Source: Saccharothrix obliqua
Lineage (GTDB): Bacteria > Actinomycetota > Actinomycetes > Mycobacteriales > Pseudonocardiaceae
Length of the DNA stretch: 64,000 nt
Direction of reading: 5' to 3'
Assembly: GCF_019375475.1 (NCBI RefSeq)
Contig: NZ_JAHXGQ010000002.1
Coordinates: forward strand, 372,001-436,000
Under the pieces are notes generated by a model, which was not told the DNA's origin, ran no database searches, and worked only from the letters and a program-made list of their open reading frames with translations. The position numbers and the translations under genes are program-made. Positions 8,768-18,019 of the stretch are shown here, in pieces (position 1 is the stretch's first letter; every line of letters starts with the position of its first letter).

Positions 8768-10291
8768 ATGACCCTGAGACGGTTCAGCCTCATCGCGGCT
8801 GCCGTCTGCGCCCTGCTGGCCGTGCTGGTCGTGGTCGTGCTGTCCGGGCTGCTGGACCGCCAGACGGCCGTGGCGGTGGACAAGTTCACCCAGCTCGCGG
8901 GCGCCGCGGCGGCGATGGTCTGCTACTGGCGCGCGGGCCTGCGCCGCCAGGGCACGGCCCGCCGCTGGCGGCTGTGGATGGCCGCCGCGATGGCGAGCCT
9001 CGTGGTGGGGCTGGGCACGTGGACGTGGGGCCGGGTCTTCCTCGGCGTGCCGCTGCCGTCCACGACGGTCGCGCCGCTGGGCTTCATCCTGGTACCGGTG
9101 CTGGTGCTGTGCGCGGTGCTGGTCCTCGGGCACGGCGCGGCGGGCTCGCTGCCCAACCACCGCAGCCGGCTGGTGATCGTGCTGGACGGACTGATCGTGG
9201 TCGGCTCGCTGTTCGTGCTCACCTGGGTGTCGCTGCTGGAGTCGATGGTGCGCGCGTGGGCCGCGTCCGGCCCCGGTTTCGCCACCGTGGTGGCGCACCC
9301 GGCGGCGTACCTGGTCATGCTCGTGGTGCTGCTGGTGTCCTCGTGGTCGCACCGGTCGGTGCGCCAGTTGCCGATGCTGTTCGTGGCGCTCGCCGGCCTG
9401 GGCCAGTCGGCGTCCGGCTGGGTGTTCGCCTACCTGGTCAGCAAGGGCGTGACGGACGTGCCGGTGGCGGCGGACATCGGGTTCATGGTGTGCCCCGGCC
9501 TGTACTTCCTGTCCTCGATCGCGCCGAGCGGCCCCGGCCGGGAGCGGTCGGCGTCCGGCCGGCTGCGCGCGGGCGAGATGCTGCACATCCTGGTGCCGTA
9601 CCTGCCGATGCTGGTCACCGGCCTGTTCATCGTGGTGGGCACGGCGACCGGCGTGCGGCTGAACCCGTTCGAGATCTACGTGGGCCTGGGCGTCGTGCTG
9701 CTGGTGATCGCCCGGCAGCTGTTCACGCTGATCGACAACGTGCGGCTGCTGGAGCAGCTGCGGGACAGCCGGGAGCGGCTGCGGCACCAGGCGTACCACG
9801 ACCCGCTGACCGGGGTGGCGAACCGCGTGCTGTTCCGGGAGCGCCTGACCGGCGCGCTGGACGGCGGTGATCCGCTGGTCGTGTTGTTCATCGACGTGGA
9901 CGGGTTCAAGGACGTCAACGACAACTACGGCCACGCGGAGGGCGACGAGGTGCTGCGGATCGTCGCGCAGCGGCTCCAGCACTGCGTGCGCCCGCAGGAC
10001 ACGGTGGCCCGGCTGGGCGGCGACGAGTTCGGCGTGCTGGTCGACGGCTACCCCGCGCCGCCGGACGAGATCGGCAGGCGCGTGCTGGAGGCCATGTCCG
10101 CGCCGCTGCGCACGGCGGCGGGCGAGCACCGCATCCGGGGCAGCGTCGGCATCGCGCACCGCGCCGCGGCCGGGCCGGAGCTGAGCGCGGACGACCTGCT
10201 GGGCAGCGCGGACGCGGCGATGTACACGGCGAAGCGGCTGGGCAAGGGCCTGGTCGTGGTGCACGGATCGGTGGAGGCGGAGCTGTCGTGA
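8768..10291 (+). CDS. Multipass membrane diguanylate cyclase (GGDEF)
   Basis: Predicted to make cyclic di-GMP from two GTP at the membrane. At 507 residues, roughly the first 330 form many hydrophobic segments (from RRFSLIAAAVCALLAVLVVVVLSGLL) with no recognised sensory motif. A linker then leads to a GGDEF domain opening with YHDPLTGVANR. The signature RLGGDEF is intact (GGDEF at 417-421), and the inhibitory site RxxD (RPQD, 407-410) sits five residues before it, so an active, product-inhibited enzyme is likely. No EAL domain is present. I chose the ATG preceded by GGCGGGG rather than a GTG 16 codons upstream. The stop overlaps the next start (GTGA). Confidence 0.9.
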   Translation: MTLRRFSLIAAAVCALLAVLVVVVLSGLLDRQTAVAVDKFTQLAGAAAAMVCYWRAGLRRQGTARRWRLWMAAAMASLVVGLGTWTWGRVFLGVPLPSTTVAPLGFILVPVLVLCAVLVLGHGAAGSLPNHRSRLVIVLDGLIVVGSLFVLTWVSLLESMVRAWAASGPGFATVVAHPAAYLVMLVVLLVSSWSHRSVRQLPMLFVALAGLGQSASGWVFAYLVSKGVTDVPVAADIGFMVCPGLYFLSSIAPSGPGRERSASGRLRAGEMLHILVPYLPMLVTGLFIVVGTATGVRLNPFEIYVGLGVVLLVIARQLFTLIDNVRLLEQLRDSRERLRHQAYHDPLTGVANRVLFRERLTGALDGGDPLVVLFIDVDGFKDVNDNYGHAEGDEVLRIVAQRLQHCVRPQDTVARLGGDEFGVLVDGYPAPPDEIGRRVLEAMSAPLRTAAGEHRIRGSVGIAHRAAAGPELSADDLLGSADAAMYTAKRLGKGLVVVHGSVEAELS

Positions 10292-10734
10292 CCCCGGACG
10301 AGGTGATCCGGGCCCTGGGCCTGGTGGAGCTGCCGGTGGAGGGCGGCCACTTCGGGCAGTCGTGGCGCTCCGCCGAGGCGTCCGCGATCTACTACCTGCT
10401 CCGGGCGGGCGAGTTCTCCGGGCTGCACCGGCTGGCGAACCTGGAGATCTACGCGTGGCACGCGGGCGCGCCGCTGCGGATGCTGCTGCTGCACCCGGGC
10501 GGCGTGGTGACCGAGCCGGTGCTCGGCCCGGACCTCGCCGCCGGACAGCGGCCCCAGGTGGTCGTGGAGCCGGGCGTGTGGCAGGCGTCCGAACCGGACG
10601 GCGCGTGGTCCCTGGTGGGCACGGTCGTCGTGCCGCCGTACACGGACGACGCGGTGCGGTTCGGCGAGGCCGGCGAACTCGTCGCGCGCTACCCGGAGCA
10701 CGCGGAGCGCATCCGCCGGCTCGCCCGGTGCTGA
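10288..10734 (+). CDS. Cupin-fold protein of the DUF985 family
   Basis: Small 148-residue single-domain protein related to DUF985 (YML079-like) cupins: LGLVELPVEGGHFGQSWRS, IYYLLRAGEFSGLHRL and AWHAGAPLRMLLLHPGG are family-like segments, with Glu/His residues that could hold a metal or ligand. Its biochemical role is unknown in the family; sugar or nucleotide-sugar binding has been suggested. Its GTG start overlaps the diguanylate cyclase stop by four bases, so the two proteins are made together. Whether it has a part in c-di-GMP signalling cannot be told. It converges on fgd with a four-base gap. Confidence 0.85.
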   Translation: MTPDEVIRALGLVELPVEGGHFGQSWRSAEASAIYYLLRAGEFSGLHRLANLEIYAWHAGAPLRMLLLHPGGVVTEPVLGPDLAAGQRPQVVVEPGVWQASEPDGAWSLVGTVVVPPYTDDAVRFGEAGELVARYPEHAERIRRLARC

Positions 10735-10738
10735 CCCC

Positions 10739-11743
10739 TCAGCCCAGCTCGCGCAGCAGCGGCACGACGTCCGCGGCGAACTGGGTGAGGAACCGCTCCT
10801 GGTCGTGGCCGGGGCCGTGGAACACCAGGTGGTTGAGGCCCGCGTCCAGGTAGGGCTTGATCTGCCGGACCGCCTCCTCCGGGTCGGAGGCCACGATCCA
10901 GCGCTTGGCGACCTGCTCGATGGGCAGCTCGTCGGCCAGCCGCTCCATCTCCTCCGCGCTGTCCACGCTGTGCTTCTGCTCGGGCGTCAGCGACAGCGGC
11001 GCCCAGAACCGGGTGTTCGCCAGGGCCGCGTCCGGGTCGCGGTCGTAGGACAGCTTGATCTCGATCATCCGGTCCAGCTCGGCCAGGTCGCGCCCGGCGG
11101 CCTCCGCGCCGGCGGCCACGGCGGGCAGCAGCTGCTCGGTGTACAGCTCCATGCCCTTGCCGGAGGTGCAGATGAACCCGTCGCCCGCGCGGCCCGCGTA
11201 CTTGGCGACGGTCGGGCCGCCGGCCGCGACGTACACCGGCACCGGCTGCTCCGGCCGGTCGTAGATGCGGGCGTTGACCAGCTTGTAGAACTCTCCGTCG
11301 AAGTCGACCGAGTCCTTGGTCCACAGCTCCCGGATCAGCCGCACGGCCTCGCGCAGCCGGGCGAAGCGCTCCTTGAACTCCGGCCACTCGCGGCCGGACA
11401 CGGCGATCTCGTTGAGCGCTTCGCCGGTGCCGACGCCGAGCAGCACGCGACCCGGGTACAGCAGCGCCGCGGTGGCGAACGCCTGCGCGATCACCGCCGG
11501 GTTGTAGCGGAACGTCGGCGTCAGCACGCTGGTGCCGAGCTGCACGCGGCTGGTCCGCTCCCCCACGGCGGCCAGCCAGGACAGGGCGAACGGCGCGTGC
11601 CCGCCCTCGTGCCGCCAGGGCAGGAAGTGGTCGGACACGGTGACGCTGTCCAGGCCCACCTCCTCGGCGCGCACGGCGTACTCGACCAGGTCACGCGGCC
11701 CGAACTGCTCCGCGGACGCCTTGTAGCCGATCTTCAACCCCAT
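10739..11743 (-). CDS. fgd: F420-dependent glucose-6-phosphate dehydrogenase
   Basis: Oxidises glucose 6-phosphate to 6-phosphogluconolactone while reducing cofactor F420, supplying F420H2 to the cell. At 334 residues it is close to mycobacterial Fgd1 along its whole length. It has the active-site pair Asp38-His39 (TVSDHF), Trp43, and Glu108 in [12 protein letters not shown], plus the conserved blocks [16 protein letters not shown] and [22 protein letters not shown] precedes the ATG, and a -10-like TAGAGT lies further upstream on the minus strand. It implies an F420-producing host. Confidence 0.95.
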   Translation of the reverse strand: MGLKIGYKASAEQFGPRDLVEYAVRAEEVGLDSVTVSDHFLPWRHEGGHAPFALSWLAAVGERTSRVQLGTSVLTPTFRYNPAVIAQAFATAALLYPGRVLLGVGTGEALNEIAVSGREWPEFKERFARLREAVRLIRELWTKDSVDFDGEFYKLVNARIYDRPEQPVPVYVAAGGPTVAKYAGRAGDGFICTSGKGMELYTEQLLPAVAAGAEAAGRDLAELDRMIEIKLSYDRDPDAALANTRFWAPLSLTPEQKHSVDSAEEMERLADELPIEQVAKRWIVASDPEEAVRQIKPYLDAGLNHLVFHGPGHDQERFLTQFAADVVPLLRELG

Positions 11744-11813
11744 TGCCGCTCCCTCGTGGCCGATCCCCTTTCCGCACTCTACGAGAACGCGCGGGTCCGG
11801 CGGTGGCGGCAGC

Positions 11814-12302
11814 TCACCCCATGGTCTTCTGCCCGTCGATGGTCTCGCGGATGATGTCGGCGTGCCCCGAGTGCTGCGCGGTCTCGGCGATCAGGTGCAG
11901 CAGCACGTGCCGCACGCTCCACGACGCGCCCGGCTCGAACCAGGGCGCCGGGGGCAGCGGGTGCTCGGCGTCCAGGTCGAGGTCCGCGACGGCCTCCTCC
12001 GTGTGGCGGGCGGTCGCGGCGTAGGCGGCGAGCAGGCCCTCCAGGGTCTCGCCCTCGTGCATCCGGAAGTCGCTGACCCAGTCGCCCTTCCCGCTCGCCA
12101 TCGCGTCCGCGCCGCCGACGGCGAACCGCACCCAGTCCTCCTCGGTCTCCCGGACGTGCTTGATCAGGCCGCCCAGGCACAACGCGCTCGCGGTGGGCGT
12201 GGCCGCGGCCTGCTCGTCGGTCAGCCCGCGCACGGTGTAGCGCAGGAACTCGCGGTGCCGGGCCAGGACGGTCAGCAGGTCGGTGCGTTCGGCGGTGCTC
12301 AT
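11814..12302 (-). CDS. DinB/DUF664-like four-helix protein
   Basis: 162-residue member of the DinB-like superfamily (DUF664 branch), which includes mycothiol- or bacillithiol-dependent transferases and many proteins of unknown function. The potential metal-binding histidines are seen in GGLIKHV and in [20 protein letters not shown], spaced as in the family. The ATG has AAGG eight bases upstream. It is a single gene; a thiol-transferase role would fit an actinomycete but cannot be read from the sequence. Confidence 0.85.
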   Translation of the reverse strand: MSTAERTDLLTVLARHREFLRYTVRGLTDEQAAATPTASALCLGGLIKHVRETEEDWVRFAVGGADAMASGKGDWVSDFRMHEGETLEGLLAAYAATARHTEEAVADLDLDAEHPLPPAPWFEPGASWSVRHVLLHLIAETAQHSGHADIIRETIDGQKTMG

Positions 12303-12406
12303 CGGGGTGCCTTCGTTCTCTCGTCGGGTCTGGGACGAGCCTAGATCGCATCGCGGACAGGTCCGGTCCTGATTGCTCCGGACGAGTGCGGGCCGCGGTT
12401 CCGGCT

Positions 12407-12412
12407 TACGCT
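12407..12412 (+). promoter_or_regulatory. -10 box of a probable leaderless promoter
   Basis: TACGCT lies six bases before the GTG of the DNA ligase, with no Shine-Dalgarno sequence between. The transcript would start at or next to the start codon. Confidence 0.55.
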
Positions 12413-12418
12413 CGGCCC

Positions 12419-13441
12419 GTGGACCTGCCCGTGCTGCCGCCGGTGCGCCCGATGCTCGCCAAGGCCGTGCCTTCGGTGCCGCGTGGCGAGGGCCTGGTCT
12501 ACGAGCCGAAGTGGGACGGGTTCCGGTGCGTGGTGTTCCGCGCGGGTCCGGAACTCGAACTGGGCTCCCGCAACGACCGCCCGCTCACCCGCTACTTCCC
12601 GGAGCTGGTGGCGGTGCTCGCGCGGGGGCTGCCGGAGCGGTGCGTGGTGGACGGCGAGATCGTCCTGGTCACCGCCGGGGGGCTGAGCTTCGACCTGCTC
12701 CAGCTGCGCCTGCACCCGGCGGCGTCGCGGGTGCGCGTGCTGGCCGCCGGGACGCCCGCGTCGTACGTGGCGTTCGACCTGCTCGCCCTCGGCGACCGCG
12801 ACCTGACCGGCGAGCCGTTCGGCGAACGCCGCCGCCTGCTGGCGAGCGTGCTGGGCGACGTGCCGGGACTGCACCTGACGCCCGCCACGGACGACCCGGA
12901 CGTGGCACAGGACTGGTTCACCCGGTTCGAGGGCGCGGGGTTCGACGGTGTGGTGGCCAAGCGCACCGACCTGCCGTACATGCCGGACAAGCGGGTGATG
13001 TGGAAGGTCAAGCACGAGCGGACGGCGGACTGCGTGGTCGCGGGTTACCGGTCGCACAAGGACGGCGAGGGCGTCGGGTCGCTGCTGCTCGGCCTGTACG
13101 ACGACGGCGTGCTCCGGCAGGTCGGCGTGGCCAGCGGGTTCAGCGCGGCCCGGCGGCGGGAGCTGGTGGCCGAGCTGGCGCCGTACCGGGGCGTGGTCGA
13201 CCACCCGTGGGCGGAGCACGGCGGCGGCCAGAGCCGGTGGGCCCCCGGCAAGGTGCTCACCTGGGAGCCGCTGCGGCCGGAGCTGGTCGCGGAGGTGCGT
13301 TACGAGCACGTGCGGGGGATGCGGTTCCGGCACATCGCGCGCCTGGTCCGGTTCCGGCCCGACCGGACGCCGGAGTCGTGCACCTACCAGCAGCTCGAAG
13401 AGGTGCCGCCGGTCGAGCTGGCGACGATCTTCGGCCGCTGA
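12419..13441 (+). CDS. ATP-dependent DNA ligase, LigC type
   Basis: Seals nicks in DNA using ATP; related to mycobacterial LigC, a ligase linked to base-excision repair and alternative end joining. At 340 residues it has the adenylation lysine in motif I EPKWDGFR (Lys31), motif III-like SYVAFDLLAL, motif IV EGAGFDGVVAKR and motif V MWKVKHERTADCVV, then an OB fold. There is no added polymerase or nuclease domain as in LigD. The GTG start is supported by the -10 box directly upstream and by the N-terminus DLPVLPPVRPMLAKA. No ku gene is nearby. Confidence 0.93.
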   Translation: MDLPVLPPVRPMLAKAVPSVPRGEGLVYEPKWDGFRCVVFRAGPELELGSRNDRPLTRYFPELVAVLARGLPERCVVDGEIVLVTAGGLSFDLLQLRLHPAASRVRVLAAGTPASYVAFDLLALGDRDLTGEPFGERRRLLASVLGDVPGLHLTPATDDPDVAQDWFTRFEGAGFDGVVAKRTDLPYMPDKRVMWKVKHERTADCVVAGYRSHKDGEGVGSLLLGLYDDGVLRQVGVASGFSAARRRELVAELAPYRGVVDHPWAEHGGGQSRWAPGKVLTWEPLRPELVAEVRYEHVRGMRFRHIARLVRFRPDRTPESCTYQQLEEVPPVELATIFGR

Positions 13442-13482
13442 CTCCGCCGAAATCTCCAAGCCCCGGTGGTTCGTTCGGCACC

Positions 13483-14253
13483 ATGCTCACCGGCATGTAC
13501 CTGATCACCGGCGCGACCGGCACCACCGGCGGACTCGTCCGCGAACTCCTGCTCGCCCGGGGCGAGGCCGTGCGCGGCATGACCCGACGTCCCACCCGGC
13601 CCGACGACGTGCACGGCGACTACGCGGACCCGGCGTCCCTTGTCGGGGCGTTGGACGGCGTGAAGGCCGTGTACCTGGTCACCGCGACGATGAACGCGGA
13701 CCACGACCTCGCCCTGCTGGCCGCCGCACGTGAGGCGGGCGTGCGGCGGATCGTGCGGCTGTCCGCCATCGCCACCGGTGAGCGGTGGGAGGGCGAGGTG
13801 ATCGCGCCGTGGCACCTGGCGGCCGACGAGGCCGTGCGGGACAGCGGCCTGGGGTGGACCGTGCTGCGGCCGTCGGCGTTCGCCACGAACCTGCTGCGCG
13901 ACCCCGTGGTGAACCTGACGGGCGACACGCGGCAGGGCGTGATCGACCCGCGGGACGTGGCCGCCGTGGCGGTGGCCGCGTTGACCACCGACGACCACGA
14001 CGGGCAGGTGTACGACCTCACCGGTCCGGAGGTGTTGAGCGTGCCCGAGCAGGCCGCCGTGCTGGGTGAGGTGCGTGGCCGGCCGGTGCCCGTGGTGGAC
14101 GCCGACCCGGACGCGGTGGACGCCCGGTGGCGTGCCGGGTTGAGGTGGGCGTTGGCCGGGCGCAACGCGGTCGTGACGGACCACGTGTCCCGCGCCCTGG
14201 GCCGCCCGCCGACGACGTTCCGGCAGTGGGCGGAGGAGGTTGGCCGGTGGTAG
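13483..14253 (+). CDS. NmrA-like NAD(P)-binding protein
   Basis: 256-residue atypical short-chain dehydrogenase of the NmrA/NAD(P)H-quinone reductase-like family. The N-terminal Rossmann motif is YLITGATGTTGG, followed by the strand AVYLVTA and the block RIVRLSAIATG. There is no YxxxK pair, so it may sense nucleotides or reduce small quinones rather than act as a classical reductase. The ATG is chosen with GGTGG about ten bases upstream; a second ATG four codons later is possible. Substrate unknown. Confidence 0.85.
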   Translation: MLTGMYLITGATGTTGGLVRELLLARGEAVRGMTRRPTRPDDVHGDYADPASLVGALDGVKAVYLVTATMNADHDLALLAAAREAGVRRIVRLSAIATGERWEGEVIAPWHLAADEAVRDSGLGWTVLRPSAFATNLLRDPVVNLTGDTRQGVIDPRDVAAVAVAALTTDDHDGQVYDLTGPEVLSVPEQAAVLGEVRGRPVPVVDADPDAVDARWRAGLRWALAGRNAVVTDHVSRALGRPPTTFRQWAEEVGRW

Positions 14254-14340
14254 CCCGGCGTCGGCCGCCGCGGGGTCGTGCCGGTGTCGGGCGGTCCCGG
14301 GGCGGCTCGGGACGGGGTCGCCCGGTGCGTGGCGGGGCCC

Positions 14341-14550
14341 TCAGGCGGCCAGGGCCGCTCGGCCCGCGGCGGTGAGGCGTGCCGGGCCGCCCGCTCCGGC
14401 GATCAGGCCGGCGCGGGTCAGGCGTGAGCCCGCGAACTGGTCGCAGCAGCCGATACCGTCGACCAGCAGCGTGCCGCCCTCGAACGCGCAGCGGCCCGCC
14501 TCGACGGCACGCAGCACCGCCCGGTCGCGGTGGGTGAGCGGAGTGGTCAT
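14341..14550 (-). CDS. Small hypothetical protein, winged-helix-like
   Basis: 69 residues, not recognised. The composition (DRAVLRAVEAGRC then SRLTRAGLI then LTAAGRAALAA) resembles a small winged-helix or MarR-like fragment ending in the common pattern LTxxGRxAL. GGGAG lies ten bases before the ATG. The third codon positions are GC rich as in real genes here. It sits alone between two unrelated genes; it is probably real but without a predicted function. Confidence 0.55.
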   Translation of the reverse strand: MTTPLTHRDRAVLRAVEAGRCAFEGGTLLVDGIGCCDQFAGSRLTRAGLIAGAGGPARLTAAGRAALAA

Positions 14551-14671
14551 GGCACGCGAACTCCCGTCCTTCGGGTGCTCTTTTCACCCGAACGACGCAA
14601 GCCTGCCGAAGGCGGGCCGCAGCGCGCGCCGCCAACGGCGCGGCGCACCCGACTCCGTGCACTACCCGCCG

Positions 14672-15313
14672 CTACTTGATGGCCTCCGCCGCCTGCCGGA
14701 ACGCCTCCACCAGCTGCGGCCACCGCGTGGCGCGGTCGCGGTTGATGGAGTGCGGCGCGGGGTGGGGCGCGTTGAACACCTTCAACCCGTAACCACGCCC
14801 GGAGAGGTTCCAGCCGGTGCCGGCGGGCGTGCCGAGCACGACCACCGCCTTGAGTTCCTTGAGGATGCGCAGCAGCTCCACCAGGTACGGCACCGCGGCA
14901 CGCAGGTCGGCGGGCGTCGGGGCGTGCCCCTTGAGGTACCAGGGGACGATGTTCCAGCTCAGGCACGCGCTCCGGGCCAGCCCCGACTCCTTCAGCGCGG
15001 TGAACGTGTTGACCGCGGTCGGGTCCTCGTTGTCCAGGGAGTGGAGGCCGGACGCCGCGCGCCCGGTCTCCGGGCCCGGCGACTCCAGCAGCAGCAGGAC
15101 CTTGGACTTCACGCCGCCGCTCGCCGGGTCGAACAGCGGGACGTCCGCCTTGCGCTCACCCGCGACCTTCTGCGCGAACTCGGTGAGGGGCTTCATGTCC
15201 GGGGTCTGGAGGAGGGCCTTCTTCCGGGCGACGAGACGGGGGTCGCGGTGGCCTTTGGGTGACGCCGGGAACACGTTGGTGGGCACCAGGCGACTTTCCA
15301 CCGGAAGGGTCAC
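14672..15313 (-). CDS. Uracil-DNA glycosylase superfamily protein
   Basis: 213 residues with UDG-fold features: a motif-1-like ESPGPE after VLLLL, an aromatic-rich SWNIVPWYLKG, the strand VVVLGTPAG and the C-terminal motif HPAPHS. The usual GEAPG of family 4 and 5 enzymes is replaced by ESPGP, so base specificity is uncertain. No cysteine set typical of an iron-sulfur cluster is seen. The GTG start (VTLPVESRLVPTN) has GGAGG about ten bases upstream; the open frame extends far beyond it but out of family context. Probably DNA base-excision repair. Confidence 0.75.
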   Translation of the reverse strand: MTLPVESRLVPTNVFPASPKGHRDPRLVARKKALLQTPDMKPLTEFAQKVAGERKADVPLFDPASGGVKSKVLLLLESPGPETGRAASGLHSLDNEDPTAVNTFTALKESGLARSACLSWNIVPWYLKGHAPTPADLRAAVPYLVELLRILKELKAVVVLGTPAGTGWNLSGRGYGLKVFNAPHPAPHSINRDRATRWPQLVEAFRQAAEAIK

Positions 15314-15387
15314 GGCCGACCATCCTCCGTCCGGGCGGATCAGGTCGTCGCGGAGCGTTCCCACCCCGCGACGACCGGCGCCACGCC

Positions 15388-16140
15388 TCAGCCGAAGTTG
15401 GTGCGCGGGCGCTCCTCGCGCTCGCCGTCCACGTAGATGTCGACCTTCTCGTTGTAGAACGACACCAGCCCGGCGATCCGCTGGCTCTCCGGCAACGGCG
15501 TGCGGTAACCCCACACGACGTTCTCGTGCACCTCTCCCCCGACCTCCACCGACCAGTATTCGGCCGTCCCCTTGTACGGGCAGCTCGTGCGCAGCTCGGT
15601 GGACCGCAGCAGGTCCTGCCGCACGTCGGTCGGCGGCAGGTAGTACCGCGCGGGCAGGCCGGTCTCGAACAGGATCACCGGCCGCGTCGACTCGGCCACC
15701 GTCACGCCGCCCACCTCGACCCGGATGTGCCTGCTGCTGGGCAGCGCGTCGACCCGCGTGTACGGGTCGCGCGGGTGCACGTAGACCCGCTCGTCCTCCT
15801 CGAACCACTCGTCGAGGGCGTCCCACTCCAGCCGCACCAGGCCGCGCAACGCCTCCAGCGGCGAGTCCGGGTAACGCAGCCCGGCGCCCGCCGCGACCGC
15901 GTCGCCGACCCGCACGTCCAGCACCTCGCCGTCGCCCCGGCTCGGCGAGCGCCGCGACTCGCCGGTGGCCGCGAGGTCGGCCACCACGTCCCCAGCGGGG
16001 AAGTAGTACGTCGGGTAGTACGGCTTCTCCCACACCAGCACGGGCCGCACCGTGTCCACGACCAGCGCGCCCGCCAAGTAGGCCCGCACCCTCTTGATCC
16101 CCGTCTCGACCCGCACCCGTCCGCGTTCCGCAGCAGTCAT
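15388..16140 (-). CDS. Tandem DUF427 protein
   Basis: 250 residues made of two DUF427 units, each with the family pattern of an Arg-Pro-Val-Leu stretch followed by a Tyr-rich Pro turn: VRPVLVWEKPYYPTYYFP in the first and TRPVILFETGLPARYYLP in the second. The second unit ends in the typical TSCPYKGTAEYWSV. The biochemical role of DUF427 is not established. The ATG is chosen because a TAGCGT box sits seven bases upstream, indicating a leaderless mRNA; the frame stays open about 14 codons further. Confidence 0.88.
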   Translation of the reverse strand: MTAAERGRVRVETGIKRVRAYLAGALVVDTVRPVLVWEKPYYPTYYFPAGDVVADLAATGESRRSPSRGDGEVLDVRVGDAVAAGAGLRYPDSPLEALRGLVRLEWDALDEWFEEDERVYVHPRDPYTRVDALPSSRHIRVEVGGVTVAESTRPVILFETGLPARYYLPPTDVRQDLLRSTELRTSCPYKGTAEYWSVEVGGEVHENVVWGYRTPLPESQRIAGLVSFYNEKVDIYVDGEREERPRTNFG

Positions 16141-16147
16141 GCCCACG

Positions 16148-16153
16148 ACGCTA
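16148..16153 (-). promoter_or_regulatory. -10 box of a probable leaderless promoter
   Basis: On the minus strand TAGCGT stands seven bases before the ATG of the DUF427 gene, with no ribosome-binding site between. Confidence 0.55.
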
Positions 16154-16273
16154 CGCGGCGACGCCGGCGAGCGGCAGCCCACCGCATCCGTCCACAGTGG
16201 ACGGAGCAGTCATGCCGATCGGCTATCACCGCGGTTATTGGACGGCCGCCCGCCACGCTGGTTGGGTGGCCGC

Positions 16274-16699
16274 GTGACCGCTGAACCGCACCCCAACGTG
16301 GCGTTGATCCACCGCTTCTACCAGGCGTACGGCGGCGACGACGTGGCCGCGCTGGCGGAGTTCTTCGCCGACGACATCCGGTGGACCATCCCCGGCCACC
16401 ACCCGCTGGCCGGCACGAAGGTCGGCGCCGAGGAGGTGCTGGCGTTCTTCGGCCAGCTCGCGAAGGCGGGGTTCAAGGCGGAGCCGATCTTCCTGGCCGC
16501 CGACGGCGACTGGGTGGTCGACCTGCACCGCGGGTGGAGCACCGACCCCGAGGGCCTGGACGTCACGTGGGCGCTGGCGTTCCGCATCCGGGACGGCCGG
16601 ATCGCGGAGGCGATCAACTTCTCGGCGGACCAGCACGCGGCCGACGCGTACTTCTGGGCGAAGTACCCGCTGGCCGCCGTGCCGGACCGCCTCGCGTGA
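16274..16699 (+). CDS. SnoaL-like (NTF2-fold) protein
   Basis: 141-residue single-domain NTF2-fold protein of the SnoaL-like group: NVALIHRFYQAYGGDDVAALAEFFADDIRWTIPG is a typical opening and RIRDGRIAEAINFSADQ a typical close. Such proteins range from polyketide cyclases and isomerases to binding proteins; nothing nearby identifies a substrate. The GTG start is preceded by a GGGTGG stretch. The gene is convergent with the DUF418 gene, their stop codons abutting in TGATCA. Confidence 0.85.
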   Translation: MTAEPHPNVALIHRFYQAYGGDDVAALAEFFADDIRWTIPGHHPLAGTKVGAEEVLAFFGQLAKAGFKAEPIFLAADGDWVVDLHRGWSTDPEGLDVTWALAFRIRDGRIAEAINFSADQHAADAYFWAKYPLAAVPDRLA

Positions 16700-17812
16700 T
16701 CAGACGGCCGCCGGGCGTCGTTGCGGCGCCCGGTAGGCCCAGTTCCACAGCGTTTCCACCGGTCCGCGTTCGTGCCTGCCCATCCACCAGGACGCGCCGA
16801 GCACCAGCAACGTGGACACCACGAGCCACATGGCGGCGGTGAACCACACGCCGAGGTGCCCGAACCGCCCGGTCAGGTCGAGGCCCCACCGGTAGCACAG
16901 CACGGACGCCACGAGGTTCTGCGCGATGTAGCAGGTGAGCGCGGACCGCCCGACCGCCGTCACGCCGCGCCGCAGCGGCCCGGCCTCGGCACGCATCCGG
17001 TGGACCAGCGCGGTGATCGCGCCGAGCAGCCCGAACGCCACCAGCGGCGCGCAGACGTAGCGGTCCACGGCGAACCACCCGCTGCCCGCGAGCGCGGTCA
17101 GCACGTTCAGCGGCAGGCCGAGCCCGAGACCCCACGCCATCAGCCGTCGTTGGACGCGTCGCCCGTGCGGTGAGTCCTCCAGCGCGCCGCCGCGCAGCAG
17201 CATCGCGCCGGCGAGGAACAGTACGGTGCTCAACGGCAGCACGAACACCGCTTCCAGGCGGAACACGACGAAGTTGTCGAGCCGCGAACCGACGTGCGCG
17301 AGCCACGAGGACGTGTCGATCACCAGTCCGCCGTCGGTCGAGGCGTTGCCGGTCATCAGCCCCAGCGTCACCACGCCGACGAGCGCGGTGTGCAGCACCG
17401 CCGCCCCGACCAGCCAGCCCCACCGCGTCCGGTCACCGCGCCCCACGAGGTACGCCACGAGCACGGACACCAACGCGTAGAACATCAGCACGTCGAACTC
17501 GAAGATCAGGATGAAGTGCAGGAGCCCTTCGAACAACAGCAACGCCGACCGCCACAGGTACCAGCCGGGCCAGCGCAGGCCGCGCCGCACCGCGGACCGG
17601 TGCTGGACGGCGAGCCCGATGCCGAACAGGATGCTGAGCAGGGCGAGGAACTTGCCGTTGCTGAGCATCCGGAGCAGCGCCTCGCCGGTCCCCGACGCGC
17701 CGGTGAGGAAACCACCCGGCCCGGCCGGGTCGGTGAAGATCCAGATGTTGGTGCCGAGCGTGCCCAGGATCGCCACGCCACGCAGCACGTCCAGGGCCGT
17801 GATCCGACTCAA
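16700..17812 (-). CDS. DUF418 (YeiB-like) membrane protein
   Basis: 370-residue polytopic membrane protein. The start TALDVLRGVAILGTLGTNIWIF is the family signature seen in YeiB/DUF418 and related acyltransferase-like proteins. About nine or ten helices follow, and the DUF418 C-terminal block is seen in RSALTCYIAQNLVASVLCY. It may transfer acyl groups at the envelope, but this is not proven for the family. It starts with TTG; a G-rich GAGGGGGGA lies just upstream. No operon partner. Confidence 0.88.
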   Translation of the reverse strand: MSRITALDVLRGVAILGTLGTNIWIFTDPAGPGGFLTGASGTGEALLRMLSNGKFLALLSILFGIGLAVQHRSAVRRGLRWPGWYLWRSALLLFEGLLHFILIFEFDVLMFYALVSVLVAYLVGRGDRTRWGWLVGAAVLHTALVGVVTLGLMTGNASTDGGLVIDTSSWLAHVGSRLDNFVVFRLEAVFVLPLSTVLFLAGAMLLRGGALEDSPHGRRVQRRLMAWGLGLGLPLNVLTALAGSGWFAVDRYVCAPLVAFGLLGAITALVHRMRAEAGPLRRGVTAVGRSALTCYIAQNLVASVLCYRWGLDLTGRFGHLGVWFTAAMWLVVSTLLVLGASWWMGRHERGPVETLWNWAYRAPQRRPAAV

Positions 17813-17956
17813 TGTCCCCCCTCGGGTGTGATCGCACCCGAAGCTAGGGCCGGCTACCCGGTCCGCGAGTCGGCCGATGGTCGCCGCGGGGTCCGCACTT
17901 CGGAGGACACCGAGGTCGGTGGTGCGGTCGACACGCCCCTCGCGGCGGGCGGGAGC

Positions 17957-18012
17957 GGCGGAGCCGGGGCGGCGCGGAACGGGGTGGGGCGGCCCGGCGC
18001 GGCGGCTCCGCC
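17957..18012 (-). terminator. Possible terminator hairpin
   Basis: Nine-base inverted repeats GGCGGAGCC (17957-17965) and GGCTCCGCC (18004-18012) lie immediately after the stop of the propeller-like gene on the minus strand. The loop is long and GC rich, and no T-tract follows. Confidence 0.35.
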
Positions 18013-18019
18013 TCGGGGA

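Noticed and set aside
12341-13459. A 372-codon minus-strand frame
   Set aside because: Antisense to the DNA ligase, which has all ligase motifs; the antisense product is His/Arg/Pro-rich noise.
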